64,000 bases of DNA, taken from NCBI GenBank assembly GCA_947172415.1, contig OX359190.1:7502001-7566000 (forward strand), written 5' to 3'. A program made the position numbers and the translations under genes. Positions 57,200 through 64,000 of the stretch are shown piece by piece (position 1 is the stretch's first letter; the number at the start of each line of letters is the position of its first letter). The notes under the pieces are model-generated. The model did no database searches and was not told the DNA's origin. It saw nothing but the letters and a program-made list of their open reading frames with translations. This DNA is from Chondrosia reniformis (lineage: Eukaryota > Porifera > Demospongiae > Chondrillida > Chondrillidae).

Positions 57200-59325
57200 A
57201 TGGCGGATGTAAATTTGATTGTAAAGTGAGCATGCATGTGCAAGTGCGCTTTCTCTTCTGTTTCTGACTTGTAATATGCTTTGAATTGTAGAAATCTCTA
57301 TGGATCAAAGTACTTAAAGAGCTTTCTAGTAAGTGTTTACACTGCATCAGTAGTTCTAGATTCCTATTCTCACTGATGCAGCCATAGCTGCGGGAGGAAT
57401 GTTATATGAGTCACTTTTCCGACATTGGAGTACACTGAGCTACAAATTGTATTCACCAAGGAGACTAGCTTCCTTCTACTGGAGCAAACATCGCTTGCAC
57501 AATACTACCATTACCCGCACACTGTATATTAGGTATTTCAACAGGAAGTACCCATCAGCTAAAGTTGCAGATCTACCTGGGTGTCCTGAATAATTAAATA
57601 GTAAAAATTAACATACACACGACATTAAAAACTCTTAATTAGGTTCAGTTATGTATATCTGGATGTCTCATCTGCCAGCCCTCTTAGGTGTTATATAGTC
57701 TAAAATGACGGCCTACCACTTTTCTCATTATGTAGGAAAGTGGACTGAGGCCGGATGGACGTGCTCCAAGTGGTTGCAGACCTGTTGTCATAAGTGCTGA
57801 CGTCTGTAGTGACACTCTAACTGAGCCTTCTCCTCCGGTTGTAGTGAGAGTGGGGAACACAATGGTGGCATGTGGCATCAGAGCTGTAAGTCTGTTATGT
57901 GTAGTGTGATGAAATAGGATCATCTTATTGTACAATCACCCCTTTGTTACTGCCAAGCAAGTCACCTGTTCCATATACCAGTGTCTGAGGATAAGTGTTA
58001 TTCACTTTTTGTCTTTATTTACCATTCCCTACCTCAGTGGCAAGGTACCATGACTCTACTAATAACCATGGTAACAGATAATGGGATGCCATCCTTTAAT
58101 ATTTATTTCTATCTATCCTGTTGCCATAGGAACTGTCTTCTCCTCAAGCAGAGAGGCCAAACGAAGGCTATATTTTGCCCAATGTAGAAGTACATCCAAT
58201 GTGTGATAGGACAGTTCGACCTGGACCACCTTCAACACAGTCCCAAGTACTGACACAATATCTGAAAGAAATTGTCTCAATGTAAGTTGAATGATATTAT
58301 TATATACATGAGACAATGGGTTGTGCAATATAGACCAAGTGTTTTGCAATGTGTAACTATATTGTGCAATGTAGGGTACCAATTGTCAGGGCTACAGATC
58401 TAATTATTGTCAATGAACAGGTACTGTCCAGTGAACTAGCACAAGTGGTATACTGCAATCGCTTAGTCACATCTTATACTGTACAAACAGAATTACTACA
58501 TTTAGCTGTAATAACTGTAAATTTATCTCTCTGCCCTCCTCCAGTTGTGTTGGTGTTTGTACGTTGATGTCCTTTGCCTGAGTAATGATGGATGTTTATT
58601 GGATGCTGTAGTACTAGCCGCTGTTGTAGCATTACAGAAATGTGAGCTCTATGTGATCCCTCATCCCAGCACACCATTAATAATCACCTCCATGCTGTTG
58701 CTATGGAAACCCTTATCACCACTATGGAACTCATTATGTACTGCTTACTATTCTTTAGTGCAGCTGCCAAAAGTGGTTGTTGAAGAAGGGACTCCCCCTA
58801 AAGTGGATCCCACAAAATGGTTTCCTCTACCTCTCCAGTCCACAGTGGCTTGTGCAACCGTCTGTGTTCTTGAAAAGTTAGTATTTTTAACAAGAAGGAA
58901 TGTATACATTTTTAGCCATCACATTTAATTACAGGAATATCCTCATGGATCCCACTCTAGATGAGTTGATATTGTGTCATTCCACAGTATCACTGCTGAC
59001 AAACACAAAAGGGGATATTTGTGGTCTTTATAAGAAAGGTAAAGAGTGTACAGCCAGACCTCTCTACACCATCACCACTTCTAAAAGCTAATGTTAGATT
59101 CTTCACACACAAACAGACTGTGAATGTTTTATATGTCTTGCTCTATGTGGCTCAGTTAGTAGGAGTTACGCATTAAATGCGTTTCACTTTATTCTGTTTC
59201 TCTACAATCTTTTAGGAGCAGAAATTGAAGATACTATGCTGTTTGAATGCATTTCCAAATTAAAATCAAAATGTCATTCAATTCACAGTTTAATTACTGA
59301 AACATGTACAATGCATACAAAATAA
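57200..59325 (+). CDS. EXOSC8: Exosome complex component RRP43
   Basis: RNase PH-like subunit of the exosome core ring, catalytically inactive in animals. Nine exons, 279 codons plus stop (human 276): 57200-57225, 57292-57328, 57736-57885, 58130-58281, 58375-58420, 58545-58641, 58759-58876, 58935-59038, 59216-59325; all phases agree. Landmarks: YLKSFLESGLRPDGR, VVVRVGNTMVACGIRA, NEGYILPNVE, CWCLYVDVLCLSNDG-LLDA, LPKVVVEEG, CATVCVLEKNILMDPTLDE, GDICGLYKKG and the helical C-terminus (GAEIEDTM-FECISKLK). Exon 6 ends at the strong donor GTGAGC (58642) paired with acceptor TTTAG (58758), which restores the family spacing. The frame is open upstream of 57200 to 57005, but family length favours the start used. 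Confidence 0.94.
57346..57593 (+). CDS. Unassigned ORF inside EXOSC8 intron 2
   Basis: Open frame ending at the stop after 57590, with ATG at 57399 (64 codons) and open upstream to about 57346 (PILTDAAIAAGGMLYESLFR). Basic and aromatic with a possible short hydrophobic start. Its GC content is above that of the intron around it. It could be an alternative exon, a n nested small gene or chance; I recognise no family. Confidence 0.25.
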
Positions 59326-59679
59326 GTATATTTTCTTATAAATATTCATTTTCTGATCATATGAAACTGCATGCATTGCAGCATAGTTAAATTTATGTTC
59401 ATATATGAACTCTAAATATAATTTGTGCACCATTCATCTGTTAGCTCTCTTTGTATGTATATTTAACTATGCTTGTTATGCAAGCTTTTACAAGACCATT
59501 ATATACCGTTGTTAGGATCACCTCTTCTCACTGCCTCCCCATGCAAGTCTCACCTTGAGAGTCCTCTTTGTCTCACCTATATATATAGGTCCTGTTGCAG
59601 TCCTTGCAAGGGACTTGGTACTTGACCCCTCTCTTCTTATTCTCTGGAGTACACGCTATGTAGAATACATACCTATTTC

Positions 59680-59870
59680 TTTTTCCTTTTTTTACTCTTT
59701 TCATTTTTCCTTTTTCTTTTTCGGTTTACTTTTTTCCTTTTTTGTTTTCGTTTCACTTTCTTCCTTTTTTCCTTTTTTGTTTTCGTTTCACTTTCTTCCT
59801 TTTTTCCTTTTTTGTTTTCGTTTTACTTTCTTCCTTTTTTTCCTTTTTTCTTTTTCGTTTTTACTTAAAA
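59680..59870. repeat. Polypyrimidine tract with 35-bp units
   Basis: Almost pure T/C on the plus strand. GTTTTCGTTTCACTTTCTTC recurs at 59744, 59779 and 59814, so the unit is 35 bp. The Phe-rich open frame across it is an artefact. Confidence 0.9.
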
Positions 59871-60139
59871 ACATGTCTGGATCATACAATGTTGCCGCAA
59901 TCTTAGGGACCTGCGTTTTTATAATACTTGTTATGCAATAATTTACAAGAGTATACTGAATACTTACATAGGTGCGATGAGCTGGGTTATAACGTTTATC
60001 TTATTACCAATCTCATGAATTCATCATCATTATCGATTGTATATAACCACTGCACAATGATCATTTCTGTTCGACAATTCTGAAATATACAAGTACATGG
60101 TTTTAAATTAAAAAAAATTGTTCCAAACAATGTAGTTCT

Positions 60140-60860
60140 TAAACAAGGTCTTCATGGTTGTAAAGAGGCCATGCTGTTTCTTTGAATGTTACTGGAACGT
60201 TGCTGCAGTACTTCTTTTCGCATCACTTTACTGAGTGTAAAAGTGACCCCAGGGCACACCACGTGGAGGTAGAAGTACTTCGTGCCCCAAAAGGCCTCCG
60301 GTTTCTCAACTCTGTTTGACACTTCCACTACTTGCGTCGTAAGAGAAGTTGCTCGGGAACGGTCCGGCGTACCTGACCGACCTGTGACCAGTTACTAGTC
60401 TTGCACTGCCTCACGCTACGGACAGAACAAGCCCGACCCTGGCGGACCACAAACTCCCACCAATGAGAATCATCATGTGCACACAACGCAGCTTGAGAGC
60501 ACTGTACACAGACTTTAGCTCATTGGGATCGGCCAGGTTGCTTTAGAGTAGGGACCCATCGATGAACTACAAGAAAAGAATTAGAGAATACATAATTACC
60601 AGCATAGGACAAACATTGGGCACATACGCATGTAAAATTCCAAATGCAAATGCAAATTCTTCTAAACCAACCTGATGTGGCAGCCTACAATAGCTTCCTG
60701 ACCGACTACGTAGTGGCACTGGACCACACCAACCTCCAGGTACGGGTCGTATAGCAAGAATCCGCAAGTGCCAATTTAACACACAAGCAGGATTAATAGT
60801 GAGATACATCTCCAGGCACTAACCCATAGGTAGAGAGACCACCCCACTATACGAACACCG
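60140..60860. other. GC-richer region with unassigned coding-like pieces
   Basis: Noticeably richer in G+C than its surroundings. Minus-strand pieces such as LLYDPYLEVGVVQCHYVV (about 60660-60760) and NLADPNELKSVYSALKLR (about 60480-60540) look protein-like but do not join into a model I trust. It may be a decayed gene or an old insertion. 59326-60140 is plain intergenic sequence apart from the T/C tract. Confidence 0.3.
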
Positions 60861-61127
60861 ATGACCCTTCGGATAGGCATGTACCATTACTCGTACTCCA
60901 AGAATGGTTGGCGCATCGATCCACACCAAAGTAGACCTCCAGAGTTGATAGCCCGGAGGCCAAAGACTGAAAATTTACTTGCCTATTTATTAGAAATTGT
61001 CGGCGGGAAACATCGTGAACTTGGCGGAAAATCGTGGAACCAAATTGTTTTCGATGTCATGTTCGAGAACAATAGACAATTTGTAGTACATGCCCCGGAT
61101 TATTCAGCAAGTTGTTATTTCTATTGA
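60861..61127 (+). CDS. Unassigned 88-codon ORF
   Basis: MTLRIGMYHYSYSKNGWRID at the start and LGGKSWNQIVFDVMFENNRQ further on. GC content and codon use look coding compared with the flanks. No domain recognised. No upstream TATA box seen. Confidence 0.3.
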   Translation: MTLRIGMYHYSYSKNGWRIDPHQSRPPELIARRPKTENLLAYLLEIVGGKHRELGGKSWNQIVFDVMFENNRQFVVHAPDYSASCYFY

Positions 61128-61793
61128 GTTCAAACTCGAAAACATGCATGCATAGCTATCAGCGAAGTTATGAGTGAATCATATAACAATTGCATGAATT
61201 GAAGTGCTTACACAAGCTATTAATATATCAATTAATCTCAATTGTCCAGCAGAAATCATGCAGAAATCATGCATACGTATGTCATGCGGCATGTTTCATG
61301 CACATTGATAATCAAGGATACAGATGTATTTGTTACAAAATCACAGGTTTCTTAATTATCATATCCATATTAATGAAGAAAGTCTTTTGAGTGACTTCTT
61401 CGTGCATACGTTACGTACGTGGCTAATCCCTCAAATCAATTTGTGAATCCAAAATGGCCGTTGCTACGTAAATTATGAGGAACTTTGGCATGCCCTAAAC
61501 CTCACTGGTTGGTAGGTCATTTTGTGTAGGGAATCAGACAGATTATAGCCTCTTTAAAATGATATTTTTTCTTTTAAGTTATATGATTTGCAAATTAATC
61601 AGCATCTTTACCGCAAGTAAGAATACTAACTTGTGAGACTGCTCAAAATGTAATTTGTCACTGTGGGTACAAATTATGCAAACCAACATTTGATTATACA
61701 CGTATATATTTGGATTATTGTACAGCCTTGACTCTATTTGCAGAGGAATTGTCATGGAAATCAAATGTCAGTTACCTAGCAACATGTCCATTT

Positions 61794-62357
61794 AAGTAAC
61801 AAGAAGGACTTAGTGGTTAATTGGCTTCAGGTGGGAAAAGAAAGTATTGGATCAACGTAAATTTTATGGAATCAGCAGTGAGTATAACAACTGTAAAGGA
61901 CCTGGGTTACATTTGTCCAATGGGACTACCAGATTTAGCATCTCTACCAGTCCCTAAGTAACTAGTAACTCCTAGCTATACCATAGTTTAGTTGGGGGAG
62001 GTGTATAGTACATGCTTACCAGGTTCTCTGTATCCTATATATCAGTTTGCTATTTGGCTATGAAACTGTACAGTTCCTAGTAGCTATGGATACACACATT
62101 TGGGGGAGTGGTTACAGTTCTGGCCATCAGAGGTGTAAATAAGTAAATTGTCTAAATGTGCTTACATTGTACTTTTTGTTTATTTCTTTACCTAGCCTAC
62201 CTTAATTGCTAAAGGTATATCAATAGAAAAGTCTCCATAACAACCAGGTGCAGTTCCCCGGCAACCATTCAATTGGAAATACAAAGTTGTTTAGTTCCAA
62301 GTAACAAGAAGGACTTAGTGGTTAATTGGCTTCAGGTGGGAAAAGAAAGTATTGGAT
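61794..62357. repeat. 59-bp direct repeats 505 bp apart
   Basis: AAGTAACAAGAAGGACTTAG through AAAGTATTGGAT occurs at 61794-61852 and 62299-62357 without visible mismatches. Between them is AT-rich sequence without an ORF. Confidence 0.9.
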
Positions 62358-62473
62358 TTAGTTCCCTTCTTGTTCACTTTAAGGTACATATGTGTATCAT
62401 ACTCCCAGCTTTGTATGTGATTGTTTGTCTTGCCATATGTTGACAATTTGATTGTTTTTCCTTTTAAACTCAG

Positions 62474-62581
62474 AGCACTCGTCAGAATGTACTGGACATT
62501 ATCTCAGACGACAAGTTTGACAGAGAAATTGACAGCTACCTAGAAGTTGATGGGAGATGTTACATGCACTGTGAGACTGCA
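62474..62581 (+). CDS. Putative internal exon of an unidentified gene
   Basis: Acceptor TTTTAAACTCAG and donor GTAAGT bound exactly 36 codons in phase 0 (STRQNVLDIISDDKF..., ending CYMHCETA). The amino-acid composition looks like a conserved globular protein. A possible further exon ends at the donor GTGAGT at the window edge (63995). I could not name the family; the gene probably continues beyond 64000. Confidence 0.5.
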
Positions 62582-64000
62582 GTAAGTTTTTAGTATGTAA
62601 ATTAAAAATGGCAGCAAATGTTTGTAAACCCAGTTAGCACTTGCAAGGTACATCTGTAGTCTTTAATTGATTAAAATTAATAGATTATAGCCATTGCTAT
62701 TGCAATGTTGTTATTTGGGAGTTGCCATGGTAACTTGCTTGATAGGTATTTGAACTTAATTGTTCTCAGGCAAGCTAGAATCATTTGAATTGTTTTTTGA
62801 AATGTATTATTGTACATTTGTATTTTGTAGTCTCCTTTTACAAGTTTCAATTCTTTTCTATTTAGCTATACATTTGAAGTTTTGTTTCTTTAAAATGATT
62901 AAGGAAAGTTTTGGTATACGTTATAACTAAACTTGTGTTTTTCCTCTTTAACTTTAACTTTCAGTTAAAATTCTTTAGCTAAACTGGAAATGTGGCATTA
63001 CTCAACTGGAGAGCTACATAGTCCCTTTACAAGCCATTTATGAAGGTCAATTCTCAATTGTTCTAGTGCCTCAATGTCCTGGAGCAAGATATCTGCTTCT
63101 TTTTAGCAAATTTGGGCTTCATAGTAACCTAGCTACCATATTCAAAGTTTTATATTGTCAGTTGTTTGAATTTAAACTGGATGAATGTACAGTTCAAAAG
63201 TCAAAATGTTTTAAAATTAAGTATTGCATGTCAGTTTGTATTATCACTAACAAATTCAGAGTTTTAGTATGTCATGTGTTTGCTAAAGTGCTTAATTAGA
63301 GAGGTTCGTTAGAATGTTCTAGTCAGTTGTAATTACAATTGTATTAATACAATCAAAAAAGTTGTTGTGTAGACAATAGCAAAGATCAATAGCATGGTAA
63401 GGCTGTAAACAACTGAATAACAATTCTTTTTGACAGGAAATGATAGTTATTACCATGGCGACAAATCAATACCAATTTTCTTGGACCATACCAACCAAGT
63501 ACATCTGCCATGGTAACAGCAATAGGGCTGTTTCTAAACATTAGCTCACTGTAAATTGTCATTGTTACAGTTATGATTGCCAAAGGAGACCTAATGCCTT
63601 CTTCTGAATGAGACTTTACTCTTGATTATCCTTCTAGAGTAGTTTTTTTTCAAGAACCACAGAATTTGTCATTTTGGTCTCTACTTGTGCATTATCCAAA
63701 AATATGCTTGTCCCATATTGTCTACCATCCCTACTTTTAAGTTCATTTTGAAAACATTTAATACAGGCAATTCCTGTGTTATGCAGCTGTATCACATCAT
63801 ATTATATCCAATTCTGTCAGGAAGCTTTTCAAAGCTATTCAAAGCTGTTTTCAAAGTTCAAATAATAACTGATAATCACCTAAAGATCAGTGGAGTGTTT
63901 AAAAATTGTTTTACAACCTCAAAACTAAAGCAATGTACGTACGTACTAATTGTGAAATGGAGATCTGTCGGACACTTTGGCTTTCTTACTCAAGGTGAGT
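62582..64000. other. Probable introns of the unidentified gene
   Basis: AT-rich, no further convincing exon until perhaps 63961-63994. 63717-63770 (CCATCCCTACTTTTAAGTTC and following) is a decayed end of the P1 palindrome family. Confidence 0.35.

Noticed and set aside
59555-59941. 128-codon Phe/Ser-rich ORF
   Set aside because: Product of the T/C-rich tandem tract.

Overview
The window looks like a chromosome segment from an early-branching animal, most likely a demosponge. It is AT-rich and intron-dense, and canonical GT-AG introns with conserved phases allow almost complete gene models for animal genes: CFAP206, RSU1, MRTO4, EXOSC8, dispanins and a WD40 protein. Species identity is an inference from gene content and style. 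I could run no search.

Layout: 1-5.9 kb is a ~168-bp satellite array, a short island holding a very decayed histone-H3-like stretch, and a second, older satellite subfamily. 6.5-16.1 kb (minus) is CFAP206, 17 coding exons and 636 codons, with a pogo-like MITE, tRNA-SINE, hammerhead-ribozyme repeats and a 5'-truncated LINE in its introns, plus a 34-bp minisatellite grown from its exon 2 splice donor. Only 169 bp separate it from RSU1 (plus, 16.3-22.3 kb, 7 coding exons), whose last intron carries minisatellites and a stray copy of CFAP206 exon 9. At 25.1-27.2 kb is a secreted sushi-like protein, at 27.9-30.4 kb MRTO4 (9 exons), and at 31.4-32.0 kb (minus) an unrecognised secreted acidic protein with six C-x6-C motifs.

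32.3-40.4 kb is a dense nest of inverted repeats (foldback/TIR elements, palindromes up to 2.8 kb, a 92-bp tandem array) ending in a broken Ty3-like fossil. 41.2-45.1 kb encodes a seven-blade WD40 protein similar to the N-terminal half of WDSUB1 but without SAM and U-box domains. 46.4-56.5 kb is a CD225/dispanin cluster: gene A (minus), gene B (plus), and a rearranged tandem copy of B in which the membrane exon 3 is missing and the terminal exon is present twice. A DIRS-like fossil lies between them. EXOSC8 (9 exons) follows at 57.2-59.3 kb. The last 4.7 kb hold only unassigned ORFs and one convincing but unidentified exon.

Most striking: three 46-nt sequences that fold as minimal-stem-III type I hammerhead ribozymes (two in a dispersed repeat family, one in a dispanin intron); the minisatellite that has multiplied a 5' splice site about 28 times; the C-x6-C secreted protein; and tandem terminal exons in the dispanin locus.
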